From assembly GCF_014697355.1 (NCBI RefSeq), contig NZ_JACJRQ010000022.1, positions 1-64,000 on the forward strand: a DNA stretch of 64,000 nucleotides, in the 5' to 3' direction. This document shows positions 16,836 to 26,794 of the stretch, piece by piece. The DNA is from Nostoc calcicola FACHB-3891. GTDB taxonomy: Bacteria; Cyanobacteriota; Cyanobacteriia; Cyanobacteriales; Nostocaceae. Position 1 is the first letter of the stretch; every line of letters begins with the position of its first letter. The translations under genes and the position numbers were made by a program. Below the pieces are notes generated by a model. It worked only from the letters and a program-made list of their open reading frames with translations, made no database searches and was not told the DNA's origin.

Positions 16836-17298
16836 AAAAATATTGATTGTTCAAACGATGAAAGGGAACAGGGAACGGGCAACAGGCAACAGGGAAATAA
16901 GCCAGACACTTCGGGTGGGGTTTCAACCTACCTTACGATACAAGGATTCTTTCGCGCCACTTGCGGGCGAGGCTTAAAACCTTGCTTCGGGGCTAATTCT
17001 TTTTTCTGTTCCCTGTTTTCTCTTAAAAGTTCCCGCCCCGAAGGGGATTGGGTAAAAGTTAATCATCCAAACCTGTAATCCTGGCACAAATCGTATTATT
17101 TTGCTGATTTATATCTTTGTAACATGAGTTCGACAGATCCACGAAACGGTGAGAGGAATGGAAGCGGCGTTTTTACTATACTTTACGACTTTTGAAACAT
17201 CCTCTAACAGCTTATAGTATTATTGCTCGGCAAAAATTGCTGGGATTAATAGAGCTTCTAAATGATTCGCAATCGCTTCATTATCTATAGTTCCTGCT
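16836..17298. repeat. Repeat-containing gap with AACAGGGAAC inverted repeat
   Basis: No gene is supportable here. Inverted repeats AACAGGGAAC (16867-16876) and GTTCCCTGTT (17008-17017) enclose about 130 bases with GC-rich short inverted motifs (TTCGGGTGGGG, CCACTTGCGGG). A sequence AACATGAGTTCGACA near 17122-17136 resembles one end of the element at 26644-26787 and may be a remnant. Confidence 0.45.
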
Positions 17299-20200
17299 TC
17301 ACCAAGGATTGCCAACCATTGTGAATCCAGCCCAATAATAAGGATGCATCAGTGATTCATCCGCTTCATCAATACTTTCGGCAGGTAAAGGCAAGCTCCC
17401 GACTGCTCCCAAACCTTGGATTTGACCATTCTTGACGTAAATTTGACCTTTGGCCATAGCTATTTGAGCTTGTCTCAAAGCTTCTGCCTTAATCGGAGCT
17501 GTCTTTAAATTCTCATAAAATTTGGTCATTAATGCTGCTGTACCAGAATCATTAACCGACCAAAGACTGGCAACACTAGTTTTCACACCTGCCAGCACTG
17601 CTAAACCCGCAAACCCAAGTTCTGATTCTTCATCCCCCAAGGCTGTTCTACAAGCACTCAACACCATCATTTCTACTTGGGGTTCGTTCAAGCGCAACTG
17701 TCGTAACTGGTTCAAGCGTAACTTGTCTTCCCACAGTTGAATATAGGAATTACTCAAGCCGCCAGCCGCAAAATCGGCGTGAGTTGCCATGTGAATAATG
17801 CCAAAAGGTTGTTGACGGCGAACACTTTTGAGATTTTCTAAGGTGGCTTGCTTGTCTAACAGCAATTTACCTTGCCAGAGTTTGGATACCAATGTTGAAA
17901 TCTCCACGGGAACTGCTGGTAAAGGATCTTGCCCTTGAGTACTCTCAGAAACCCCCAGAGCTAAAATTTGAGATTTTCTAATGTCTGTGTACAGGGTGTT
18001 AGTCAAGCTGAGACTTGGCATCAAGCCAATACTGTATTTTTCTACCAGAAACTGCTTACCATCGTGAAGCGCTGCCATTGGAGTTGAACGTAAACCAATG
18101 TCTGGTAAAAAAACTAAATTGTTAATTCCTCTGGCTTGTAAATCTGCTTCCAGTGGTGCAATTATCCAGCGATAAAGTTGCTGAGATGGACGCAAATAAC
18201 CAGTACGGCGACGGTTTTGTGGACTCACAATTTGGTCACGAAATTCTTGAGCTACTTGTAAAACTTTGGCTCTGGTGGTTTCTGCGATGCGCTTACGAAT
18301 GGGGTCACCTTTTCCCGTGACTACCACTACTTCCAGTTGGTCGCTATTCTGTTCTAGTAGGGTATTTAACTGTTTAGTTCTCTCTGGTATAATCTCCACA
18401 GGGACAAAACTAAGGTAAATAAATGCAGGTTTTACACCAGTAGCTTTCTCTATTTTGTTAGCAATTTCTTTGGCATCATCTAGTGTTTTAATTTTGGGAT
18501 TGGCTATGCCTAAATAATTGCCAAAATCATCTGTGAAGTTATCTTCGGGAGTAGGATCGGTGTTAATCACAGGGTTATCAATCTTCGGATTGCCAGGATT
18601 AGGGTTACCTGGGTTACCTGGATTGCACTGGAATGAGCAGGGAGGAACATCGGGGATATTAGGCTCACCAGGAACATCAGGCACATCAGGAACATTAGGC
18701 ACATCAGGAACATTAGGAACATTAGGCACATTCACGTTAATTGCTACTTGTACGGGTTCTGAGGATGAAACAACATCGCTCGCTCTAACTGTGAATGCAT
18801 TGATTAGCCCTGTACTATCAGTTGGTGGTGTGTAATTTAATGTTTCACCTATAGTTAATGTGTCTCCCGCAGCTAAAACCGTATCGCCTCGTCTCAAGGT
18901 TCCTGCTTGGATGGCATCAATGACAACGGTGGTATTATCTAGATTGACATCACTGGTGCTGGCTGTAAATGTGAAGCTCAAGGTTTGATTGACTTGGGCA
19001 TTGGATGAAAGGGGCGAGTTTGTTGTCAGTGTGGGCGGGGTATTTACTGAAGTAATGGTGATGCCAGTTGGGGTGCCAGCAGCATCTCCGCCATTGGGCA
19101 AGACTGGAAAGTTATTTAAAGCGGTGATTGAAGTTGCCCCGGTATTAATCGATCCTGCTGTGCCATTAACACTTGCATTACCTACGATAAAATCCACATT
19201 GTTCGGGCCGCCATCATGTCGAATGCTAACAGTACCTCCCGCTAAAGGTTGAACGGTAGTACCTGCTTCACCAGTAAAAAATCCACCAGTTGCGATGGTG
19301 TCACCCGTCCCTAATCCTTGAATTAGTCCGTTAGTTAGCACTTGCACATTGCCACCTTGAACAGTGTTACCCTCACCAAAGTCGTCGGCTATAGCTTGAG
19401 TGTTGATGCTGGTAAAACTAATATTGCTGCCAGCAGTATTAGTAGTCTGTAAAGTCACGTCGCCAGCTGTAACATTTCCAGTCCCATCCACTCCGATCGC
19501 ACTTGCTGAGGCATTAATAGCATCATTAACGGTAATATTATCTGTGGCAGTTAAGGTGACTGCGCCAGCCGTGCCGGTAAAATTGCCACCTCCTGTTTTG
19601 ACTACAGAAGAGTTAATTGCCCCAGTGGTAATACTGCCGTTTGTTGTTGTTGCTACTACACTACCAGCGCTACCTGAATTACCAGCATCATTTGAAAAAG
19701 AATCAATCCTACCTGTGAAGATATTGCCTGCGGCACTCAAGCTTACTGTTCCAGCAGTATTAATAGTGTTAAAGCCTTCAGTGTTGCTAGTATCGAGATT
19801 ATTTAGAGTAATCCCACCACCGCTGCTTGCGACTGTAATATTACCTGCCAAGTAGCCTTGGCCACTGGCGATAATGTTGCCCGCAGTGATGTCGCCAGTT
19901 GCAGACAAGGCGACATTGCCACTGTTGCCAGCAAAATCAGTAGTTGTATCTAAATTTCCTAATGCTAGGCTGGCTCCAGAAATATTTATCGCTCCTCCAG
20001 TTGTGGCAATTGTGTTGGTAGGATCGACAAAGTTTACAGAACCAGTTTGTGAGGAGAGGCTGAAGCTACCGCCAGTACCCAAGTTTAATGTCGCAACACC
20101 AGCTGCGGTGGTGACTCCAGGCGTCTCTCCGGTGATGTCATTGATGGTAATATTGCCTGTGGCTTGTAAGTTGATATTTGCACCAGAGGCTGCGATCGCA

Positions 20201-22413
20201 CCCCATGAAACTGTATTCGCCCCAATATCTGCATCCCCAAAAGCAATGTTACCAGCTGTGGCATCAAAAGTACCTGCTCCACCATCGATAATAGTCAATG
20301 TGGTGGGGTCTAACAATAATGTGCCAAAGCTGCCATTGGCGGCTGAAGTGTCTACTACACCGTTGAAGGTCAAGAAATTTTTGCCTGATACTTCGACAAA
20401 ACCACCATTGCCAGCATTTATTCCTCCACGAGCTGAAATCTTACCAAAAAATTGGGTTGTGTCGTTCCCCCAAACAATCACCCGTCCGCCATTTCCATGC
20501 AAATTGCTATCGGCATTAATCGTGGAGTTGGAGTTAACATAAGTCTGCTCTGCATTCGGTAAAGTTCCGTTACCTTGGTAATCGCCACCAATTAGTACAG
20601 TACCGCCACCATTTGTTCCAGAGGCGTTAATATTGCCATCAATCACCGCCACTCTTTTACCCAAAGCAGTCACTGTCCCGCCTGTTTGACTTGATACATC
20701 CACTGTGCCAGAAACAATTGTTGTACCTGGAGTTGCAGGAATTTTGACGTTAGAGCCTGTTAGTTGTACAGTCCCATCAGCATTGGCAGTTAACCCGGTG
20801 TCAGTGTTGCCAACGGTAAGCAATTCTGGTAAAGATGCAATGGGAATTGTCCAGTTATTGGGTTGATTACTACTAGAGGCGAGGGGCTGGATTTCCAGAG
20901 TCAGCACATTTCCTGGCTGACTGAGACGCACCCAATTTTGACCGGGTATCGATGTGACAGTTATTTGTCCTCCTGGTGCTGAAACTTGCCCAGTGTTTAC
21001 CACCGTACCACCCAATAAATTCAAATTCTGCCCCGTACCAACTGCCAAATTCCCAGCATTGACGATCGCCCCTGGTTGGCTAGTACTAAAGGCAAAACTA
21101 TTGGGGGTTCCCACTAAATTAATGTAATCATTAACACCGATGGCATTAAACCAACTGCTCCCAAAACCAATGCCGTTGGCTGTTGTCACCGTGAAAGCAC
21201 CAGGTACATTTAAGCTGGCGTTCGATCCAAAAATAAATCCGGCTGGATTCATCAAGAACAAGTTAGGGCTACCACCAGTCACCTGAATTAAGCCATTGAT
21301 GATGGAAGGATTACCGCCTGTAATCCGACCAAGGATATTTTGCAAAGCTGGGCTGGCTTGAAAGTTGGCGATTTGTTCTGGTGAAATCCCAAACTGTTGA
21401 AAGCTGTGGAAGAGGTTGGCACCATCACCAGAAGTTGTACCGCCGGTGATATCGAGTCGGTTGCCGTTGGGAGTTACAATTGTGTTTGTACCATCAGCAG
21501 CAGGAACAATTTGCTGTGCTTGGGTGGGACTGATGACTGTCAGCAGCGGGGCAATAACTAGTAGACAAGCGGCGATCCTAGACAGTGAAGTTTTTTGACA
21601 AGAAAGATCTTCTTTCCCCTCTGCTCCCCATCTCCTCTGCCCCTGTGCCTCTTTTTTGCGCCGCAAGATGAAGCGACCTGCGGGCAATTCTACATCGATT
21701 TGTAACTTATTTGCTAATCCGCGTCGCCAAAGTGCTTGGGCGATCGCCTGTTTTGACCAAAGAATTTGTTCTGTTCTTTTAGTAACAGAGATGCTTTGGG
21801 AATGAATTCGGTAGAAGTAGAGGGGCTGTTTAACTCTGCGTACCTGGGCAATTTCGGAAAGTCTTAAACACAAATCGTAATCATAGGAAGTACCAGTAAA
21901 GAACGCATTGACACCCCCCACTCGGTCGTAAATACAACGACGCATGAGGCGGAAGTGGAAAGTCATGAAGTTTACCAACAGACCTTGTTTTGAGTAGGGG
22001 ATATCACAGCGATCGCCATAACCAAGAACTTTGCCGTCTGCATCGATGTTTAAATAGTCAGTGTAAACAAATCCCGTTTCTGGGTGACGATTCAGAACTG
22101 CGGCGGTTTGGGCTAAGGCCGTAGGGGCGAGGATATCATCACTGTCAACTATACCGATGTAACTGCCACTAGTTTCGTTAATTGCTGCTTTGCAAGCCTT
22201 AGCAACTCCTTGATGGTGTCCTTGGATTACCCGGACTCGTCCATCTTGTTGAGCATATGCTTTGGCGATCGCCACCGATCGATCGCAAGATCCATCATCC
22301 CAAATTACTAGCTCCAAATCTTGCCATGTCTGCGCCAAGACACTGGCGATCGCTTCTTGAAGGTAAGCCTCCCGGTTGTAATTAACGATGACAATGGAAA
22401 TCAGTGGTGACAT
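17299..22413 (-). CDS. Glycosyltransferase-TpsA(filamentous-haemagglutinin-like)-CHAT protease fusion protein
   Basis: A single 1704-codon frame. Residues 1-255 are a family 2 glycosyltransferase (SIVIVNYNREAYLQEAIASV, DSDD at 90-93). Residues 256-276 are a polar stretch encoded by repeat-like DNA. Residues 277-302 look like an internal signal peptide (SRIAACLLVIAPLLTVISP then TQAQQ). About 303-560 is a TPS/haemagglutination-activity domain (ITGGNPSIINGLIQVTGGSP, LFLMNPAGFIFG). A long Asn/Thr/Gly-rich beta-helix follows, then a Pro-rich NVPDVP linker (1228-1275). The C-terminal CHAT caspase-fold domain has His1545 (HMATHADF) and Cys1588 (LSACRTA). The CHAT part alone would be exported by the divergent TpsB at 22718. 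A cytosolic glycosyltransferase ahead of an internal signal sequence is hard to reconcile with export, so this may be two ancestral genes fused by loss of a stop, or the second may start internally (for example at a TTG near 21660). Confidence 0.85.
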   Translation of the reverse strand: MSPLISIVIVNYNREAYLQEAIASVLAQTWQDLELVIWDDGSCDRSVAIAKAYAQQDGRVRVIQGHHQGVAKACKAAINETSGSYIGIVDSDDILAPTALAQTAAVLNRHPETGFVYTDYLNIDADGKVLGYGDRCDIPYSKQGLLVNFMTFHFRLMRRCIYDRVGGVNAFFTGTSYDYDLCLRLSEIAQVRRVKQPLYFYRIHSQSISVTKRTEQILWSKQAIAQALWRRGLANKLQIDVELPAGRFILRRKKEAQGQRRWGAEGKEDLSCQKTSLSRIAACLLVIAPLLTVISPTQAQQIVPAADGTNTIVTPNGNRLDITGGTTSGDGANLFHSFQQFGISPEQIANFQASPALQNILGRITGGNPSIINGLIQVTGGSPNLFLMNPAGFIFGSNASLNVPGAFTVTTANGIGFGSSWFNAIGVNDYINLVGTPNSFAFSTSQPGAIVNAGNLAVGTGQNLNLLGGTVVNTGQVSAPGGQITVTSIPGQNWVRLSQPGNVLTLEIQPLASSSNQPNNWTIPIASLPELLTVGNTDTGLTANADGTVQLTGSNVKIPATPGTTIVSGTVDVSSQTGGTVTALGKRVAVIDGNINASGTNGGGTVLIGGDYQGNGTLPNAEQTYVNSNSTINADSNLHGNGGRVIVWGNDTTQFFGKISARGGINAGNGGFVEVSGKNFLTFNGVVDTSAANGSFGTLLLDPTTLTIIDGGAGTFDATAGNIAFGDADIGANTVSWGAIAASGANINLQATGNITINDITGETPGVTTAAGVATLNLGTGGSFSLSSQTGSVNFVDPTNTIATTGGAINISGASLALGNLDTTTDFAGNSGNVALSATGDITAGNIIASGQGYLAGNITVASSGGGITLNNLDTSNTEGFNTINTAGTVSLSAAGNIFTGRIDSFSNDAGNSGSAGSVVATTTNGSITTGAINSSVVKTGGGNFTGTAGAVTLTATDNITVNDAINASASAIGVDGTGNVTAGDVTLQTTNTAGSNISFTSINTQAIADDFGEGNTVQGGNVQVLTNGLIQGLGTGDTIATGGFFTGEAGTTVQPLAGGTVSIRHDGGPNNVDFIVGNASVNGTAGSINTGATSITALNNFPVLPNGGDAAGTPTGITITSVNTPPTLTTNSPLSSNAQVNQTLSFTFTASTSDVNLDNTTVVIDAIQAGTLRRGDTVLAAGDTLTIGETLNYTPPTDSTGLINAFTVRASDVVSSSEPVQVAINVNVPNVPNVPDVPNVPDVPDVPGEPNIPDVPPCSFQCNPGNPGNPNPGNPKIDNPVINTDPTPEDNFTDDFGNYLGIANPKIKTLDDAKEIANKIEKATGVKPAFIYLSFVPVEIIPERTKQLNTLLEQNSDQLEVVVVTGKGDPIRKRIAETTRAKVLQVAQEFRDQIVSPQNRRRTGYLRPSQQLYRWIIAPLEADLQARGINNLVFLPDIGLRSTPMAALHDGKQFLVEKYSIGLMPSLSLTNTLYTDIRKSQILALGVSESTQGQDPLPAVPVEISTLVSKLWQGKLLLDKQATLENLKSVRRQQPFGIIHMATHADFAAGGLSNSYIQLWEDKLRLNQLRQLRLNEPQVEMMVLSACRTALGDEESELGFAGLAVLAGVKTSVASLWSVNDSGTAALMTKFYENLKTAPIKAEALRQAQIAMAKGQIYVKNGQIQGLGAVGSLPLPAESIDEADESLMHPYYWAGFTMVGNPW

Positions 22414-22717
22414 CGAAGTAATCCCAAGTTTTCTACCTGTTACCAGAATATAATGTTCAGGGCTTTCACTTAGGTAATCATTGCTGTTTATTATTTTTTA
22501 GTTACAAATTTTCTTAAATTGGAATGTCAAAAATGTGATATTCAAATATTCATGCATCCATAAAAAGGGGTTGGGGAATGGGGACAAGGGGAAAGACTTG
22601 TTGCAAGTTCTCCCTCATCTCCCTCATCTCCCTCATCTCCCCCATCTCCCTCATCTCCCCCATCTCCCCACTCCCCACTCCCCACTCCCCAGTCACCGGG
22701 CACTCTAACGAAAACAA
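22414..22717. repeat. CATCTCC-type tandem repeats between the TPS partners
   Basis: The gap contains a run of CTCCCTCATCTCCCTCATCT and CCCACTCCCCACTCCCCA repeats from about 22611 to 22693, directly ahead of the tpsB-like start. The upstream half (22414-22560) is AT-rich and must hold promoters for the two divergent genes, though no box is assigned. Confidence 0.6.
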
Positions 22718-24541
22718 ATGACAAAAGGAACAGAAACTCGTGTTAAGCCGAAAGCAGTGACTCAGCCAAGAATTGTCTATCTCTCTCATCAGTTAGACGC
22801 TTGGCAAAGTCTGGCAAATACTAAATGGAATCAGCACAGTTTCAGTTTCAAGTGTGGCTTGTTAATTCTGCCCGCCCTCTGGATTGTAACTGCCAACGGA
22901 CTGAGAGCTACAGCCGATATCTCGACACCAAATAGCAGTTACCCAGAGCTACAAATCGTACAGGAAACAGAACCTCCCCCGGTAACTGAACCTAATCAAC
23001 CACAACCAAACCCCGAATCATCCCCACCAGAACGCATTCGAGTCCGCAAAATCCAGGTTATAGATAGCACAGTTTTTAGTGAAAATGACTTGAATGCAGT
23101 TGTCAAGCCGTTTGAAGAACGAGACTTGACTTTAGAAGAAATCAGACAAGCAGCAGACGCCGTTACCCAGCTTTACTTAAATAAAGGGTATCTCAATTCC
23201 AGAGCGATTCCAGAAACTCAGCAACCTAGTACCACTGATGGTATTGTAGTCATTCGCGTAATTGAAGGGCGTTTAGCAGAGATAGACATCCAAGGAACGC
23301 GGCGATTGAACCCATCTTATATTCGCAGTCGTATCGAATTAGGTGCTGGTATTCCTCTGAATATTGGTAAGTTGGAAGACCAACTAAAGCTATTGCGACT
23401 CGATCCCCTGTTTACAAATGTGGAAGCGCGTCTGCGTCCCACGGGTAAAGTTGGTCAAAGTGTTTTGGTTGTGAGAGTTGAAGAGGCAAATCCTTTAACT
23501 GGTAGCTTGGGTGTAGATAATTATTCGCCTCCCAGTATTGGTGCAGAAAGATTGGGTGTTGAACTGCGCCATCGCAATTTAACTGGGATGGGAGATGAGT
23601 TAGCAGGTGCTTATTTTCACTCGTTCACTGGTGGTTCCGATATCTTTGATTTTAGCTATCAGGTTCCTGTCAATGCGATGGATGGCAAGGTGCAAATTAG
23701 AGCTGCATTTAATCGTAACAGAATCACTGAAGCACCCTTCGATGCCTTTGGCATTCGGGCAAACCAGGATCTTTATGAAATCAATTACCGCCAACCATTG
23801 ATGCGATCGCCAAGAGATGAATTTGCCTTATCTTTAGGATTTACCTATCAAGATGGTCAAACTTTTCTCTTCGATGACCTTGCAACTCCCTTTGGTGTCG
23901 GTCCCGATGCCAATGGAGTTAGCCGTACCAGTGTAATTAAGTTTGGTCAAGATTATATCAGACGCGAACCCCAAGGTGCTTGGTTCTTGCGATCGCAATT
24001 TAGTTTTGGCATTGACATCTTAGATGCCACAATCAACAATGACCCCATACCCGACGGTCGCTTTTTCAGTTGGCTAGGTCAAATACAGCGCGTACAGCGA
24101 CTCAGCAACGATCAATTATTGATCGTCCAAGCAGAGTTGCAGCTAACACCAGATAGCCTCTTACCTTCCCAGCAATTCGTCATTGGCGGCGGACAATCAG
24201 TCAGAGGATATCGCCAGAATGTCCGCTCAGGTGACAATGGATTTCGTGTGGCGATCGAAGATAGAATCACTGTGCAGCGTAATGAGTCTGGATTATCGAC
24301 GATTCAAGTAGCACCATTTGTTGACATGGGATCTGTGTGGAATAAGTCTAATAATCCGAATTCCCTACCCGATCAAACTTTTCTCATCGGTGCAGGTTTA
24401 GGATTCTTGTGGAATGAAGCCTTTGGCATTGATAATTTAAATTTACGACTCGATTATGGATTTCCATTTATCGATTTGAGCGATCGTGGTAATAACGCTC
24501 AAGATGATGGCTTTTATTTTAGCGTCCGATATCAGCCGTAA
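22718..24541 (+). CDS. TpsB outer-membrane transporter (ShlB/FhaC/HecB family)
   Basis: A 607-residue two-partner-secretion transporter that would export the haemagglutinin-like CHAT protein encoded divergently. After a basic N-terminus there is a hydrophobic export signal (residues 44-62, CGLLILPALWIVTANGL). A Pro-rich linker follows, then a POTRA domain (RVRKIQVIDSTVFSENDLNA) and a second POTRA-like stretch (GRLAEIDIQGTRRLN). The C-terminal 16-strand barrel has LTGSLGVDNYS, the conserved FVIGGGQSVRGYRQNV (the VRGY/F motif of the Omp85/TpsB loop 6) and the final DGFYFSVRYQP strand ending in an aromatic-like terminus. Length is as expected for the family. The gene appears intact. Confidence 0.92.
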   Translation: MTKGTETRVKPKAVTQPRIVYLSHQLDAWQSLANTKWNQHSFSFKCGLLILPALWIVTANGLRATADISTPNSSYPELQIVQETEPPPVTEPNQPQPNPESSPPERIRVRKIQVIDSTVFSENDLNAVVKPFEERDLTLEEIRQAADAVTQLYLNKGYLNSRAIPETQQPSTTDGIVVIRVIEGRLAEIDIQGTRRLNPSYIRSRIELGAGIPLNIGKLEDQLKLLRLDPLFTNVEARLRPTGKVGQSVLVVRVEEANPLTGSLGVDNYSPPSIGAERLGVELRHRNLTGMGDELAGAYFHSFTGGSDIFDFSYQVPVNAMDGKVQIRAAFNRNRITEAPFDAFGIRANQDLYEINYRQPLMRSPRDEFALSLGFTYQDGQTFLFDDLATPFGVGPDANGVSRTSVIKFGQDYIRREPQGAWFLRSQFSFGIDILDATINNDPIPDGRFFSWLGQIQRVQRLSNDQLLIVQAELQLTPDSLLPSQQFVIGGGQSVRGYRQNVRSGDNGFRVAIEDRITVQRNESGLSTIQVAPFVDMGSVWNKSNNPNSLPDQTFLIGAGLGFLWNEAFGIDNLNLRLDYGFPFIDLSDRGNNAQDDGFYFSVRYQP

Positions 24542-24662
24542 TGGGGCATGGGGCATGGTGCATAGAGATTATCACAATGATATTAGATAGCTATTAAGTG
24601 TTAACAATTATGTTAATCAATTTATCTAATCTAGCAACCATGATAAATAATAACGAGTACTG

Positions 24663-24763
24663 ATACCATTTCACGAAAATCCTGATACATATAGATAACG
24701 TAGGGGCGCACAGCTGTGCGCCCCTACCGAGGTATCTGTATCAATTTTAAAGTGAAATGGTAT
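24663..24763. mobile_element. Small palindromic element (type B), copy 1
   Basis: A 101-bp element with perfect 12-bp terminal inverted repeats ATACCATTTCAC and GTGAAATGGTAT, inner inverted TGATACA/TGTATCA, and a 28-nt core palindrome at 24700-24727 (half GTAGGGGCGCACAG). Its halves match the copy at 37321-37424 in reverse orientation, so it is a dispersed MITE-like family. Confidence 0.8.
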
Positions 24764-25018
24764 GAGTAGGTAAATAAAAGTACAGATATTATGCTACCTC
24801 TTGAGCAATTGTTTTGTCCGTGTTGTACGCCCGCCCTTCTATACGGCTTATCTCAATACGGTTCCCAAGTTTTTTTACAGCCGTTGCTTCTGTTGGACTC
24901 AAGATTTTTATCTGCTGTTGTGGAACTGAAGCCGAAGCAGCAATCGCTAAAGCCTGAATCTATACTCTCCAACCTTACCCTTGATGAAACTCCCCAGATT
25001 CTATAGGAAGTATCTACT

Positions 25019-26557
25019 ATGCTTTTTTTTCCCCATAACAGCCAAGGATGGCTCAAAGGTAAATTGATGGTTGGAATAGTCAGGGTGATTGCCATCGGAA
25101 TCTTTCTGGTGACAGGTATCTTATTCCCTTGGAGTGGCTTTGCTCAAGCTGAAGAAGTAGCTCCAGAATGCGAGTCTATCGAATCTCAAATCTCGATCGA
25201 CAATGTTCGGATCTTTGATGGTGAGTCGAAGGACTTGACTGAGAAGAAAAACCTCCTCATTGTCAACAACAAAATCAAGACTATATCTGCAACTCCGATA
25301 GATTTCATCGGGCGTCCCAAACGTTGTCGCTATCCTGTAAACACAGAAGGACTAAGTAAAGAAGAAATAGCTCAAAAAGAAAAAGAGCCTGAGACGGAAG
25401 ATGAAATCAAAGCGCGAGAGAAGACCATTAATGCAACTGATAATCAGGTGCTGATACCAGGTCTAATTGATGCACACTACCATATCATGTTATCGATCGT
25501 GCCGCAGCAAACTGCCTTGACTGCTGACATTGGTTACGTAAATCACGTGGCTGCGAAGGAAGCCAAGGATATTTTGATGCGCGGTTTCACTTCAGTCCGT
25601 GATGTAGGGGGACCCTCTTTCGGGTTGAAGCGAGCAATTGATGAAGGAGTCATAGTTGGGCCACGAATCTTCTCGTCAGGCGCGTTCATTTCCCAGACTG
25701 GGGGACATGGGGATTTTCGGCTGCCCAGCTTGCTGCCAAAGGCACTAGGCGATCTAACTTATGAAGAGCGGGTTGGCTTGACAGCGATCGCCGATAGTCC
25801 TGATGAAATTCGTCTCCGTGCAAGGGAGCAACTGCGCCAAGGGGCCAGTCAACTCAAGGTAATGGCAGGTGGAGGTGCTGGTTCAGACTACGATCCCCTC
25901 GATGCAACTCAGTACACCAAAGAAGAGATTGCTGCGGCAGTCCAAGCAGCAAAAAATTGGGGTACTTATGTGACCGTTCATGCTTATACAACGGACGCGG
26001 TTAGGCAAGCTGTTGAAGCTGGTGTCAAGTGCATTGAGCATGGGCAACTGATAGACGAAGACACCGTTAAAATACTGAAAGATCGTGATATTTGGTGGTC
26101 TTTGCAGCCCTTTTTGATGGACGAGGATGCAAATCCAAAAACGGGCCCAAATCTGGAAAAACAAAAGCTGGTGGCGGAAGGAACAAAAAATGCCTACAAA
26201 TGGGCAAAGCAGTACGGAGTCAAGACAGCGTTTGGTACTGACAACATGTTTAGCGCCAAGAACGCTAAAGGTCAAAACAGGAAATTGGCAAAGTTAGTCA
26301 AAATATTTCCAGAAACGTACACCGAGTCTGATATCCTCAAGATGGCAACTGCGGACAACGGCACCTTGCTGCAACTGTCAGGTCTCCGCAGTCCCTATCC
26401 TGGCGAACTGGGAGTTGTGAAAAAGGACGCACTAGCGGATTTACTACTGGTTAATGGCAACCCGCTTAACGACATCAATCTCATCACAGATCCAGAAAAG
26501 AATTTCCTCGTCATCATCAAGGACGGCAAGATTTACAAGAACATAATCAACAACTAG
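25019..26557 (+). CDS. Exported metal-dependent amidohydrolase (imidazolonepropionase/prolidase-like)
   Basis: A 512-residue protein with an N-terminal signal (VRVIAIGIFLVTGILFPWSG, cleavage near AQA), so likely periplasmic. The amidohydrolase fold shows metal ligands in LIPGLIDAHYHI (HxH), TVHAY and CIEHGQL histidines and FGTDN Asp. The metal-bridging residue is probably the Lys in QLKVMAGGGAG. The closing DLLLVNGNPLNDI ... VIIKDGKIYK is typical of the family. Related enzymes cleave X-Pro dipeptides or cyclic amides, and the substrate here is unknown. AGGAAG eight bases before the ATG supports the start. A terminator follows, separated from the gene by the element at 26644-26787. Confidence 0.9.
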   Translation: MLFFPHNSQGWLKGKLMVGIVRVIAIGIFLVTGILFPWSGFAQAEEVAPECESIESQISIDNVRIFDGESKDLTEKKNLLIVNNKIKTISATPIDFIGRPKRCRYPVNTEGLSKEEIAQKEKEPETEDEIKAREKTINATDNQVLIPGLIDAHYHIMLSIVPQQTALTADIGYVNHVAAKEAKDILMRGFTSVRDVGGPSFGLKRAIDEGVIVGPRIFSSGAFISQTGGHGDFRLPSLLPKALGDLTYEERVGLTAIADSPDEIRLRAREQLRQGASQLKVMAGGGAGSDYDPLDATQYTKEEIAAAVQAAKNWGTYVTVHAYTTDAVRQAVEAGVKCIEHGQLIDEDTVKILKDRDIWWSLQPFLMDEDANPKTGPNLEKQKLVAEGTKNAYKWAKQYGVKTAFGTDNMFSAKNAKGQNRKLAKLVKIFPETYTESDILKMATADNGTLLQLSGLRSPYPGELGVVKKDALADLLLVNGNPLNDINLITDPEKNFLVIIKDGKIYKNIINN

Positions 26558-26643
26558 TGGGACTAAAAGCAATAATCTCAAAGCCCCTCTGTATAGACAT
26601 TTGATTGATTTTTTGGCTATTTTTTGTCGAAGTCCTACTATTA

Positions 26644-26787
26644 ACGTGAGTTCGACAAACCTCACCCTCCCAACCTCCCTCTCCTAAAAGGCGAAGAAGG
26701 AGCAAGAAAAATCAAGGTTTTGCTCCCCTCTCCTCGTAGGAGAGGGGTTGGGGGTGAGGTTAAAACAGTACTCATCGAACTCACGTT
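26644..26787. mobile_element. MITE-like element with 8-bp target duplication (type A)
   Basis: A 144-bp element with perfect 12-bp terminal inverted repeats (ACGTGAGTTCGA / TCGAACTCACGT) and an inner CCTCACCCTCCCAACC-type palindrome. It is bordered by exact 8-bp direct repeats TACTATTA at 26636-26643 and 26788-26795. This is the classic footprint of transposition by a DDE-type transposase supplied in trans. It carries no coding sequence and lies between the amidohydrolase stop and its terminator. Confidence 0.88.
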
Positions 26788-26794
26788 ACTATTA

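Noticed and set aside
18518..20542. Several long plus-strand frames inside the TpsA-CHAT gene
   Set aside because: Antisense shadows of Gly/Asn/Thr repeats in the beta-helix; no start context.
24791..25006. Possible 71-residue protein ahead of the amidohydrolase gene
   Set aside because: No ribosome-binding site, no recognisable domain, and an opposing minus-strand frame at 24853-25095 is equally plausible by length alone. Retained as uncertain, not annotated.
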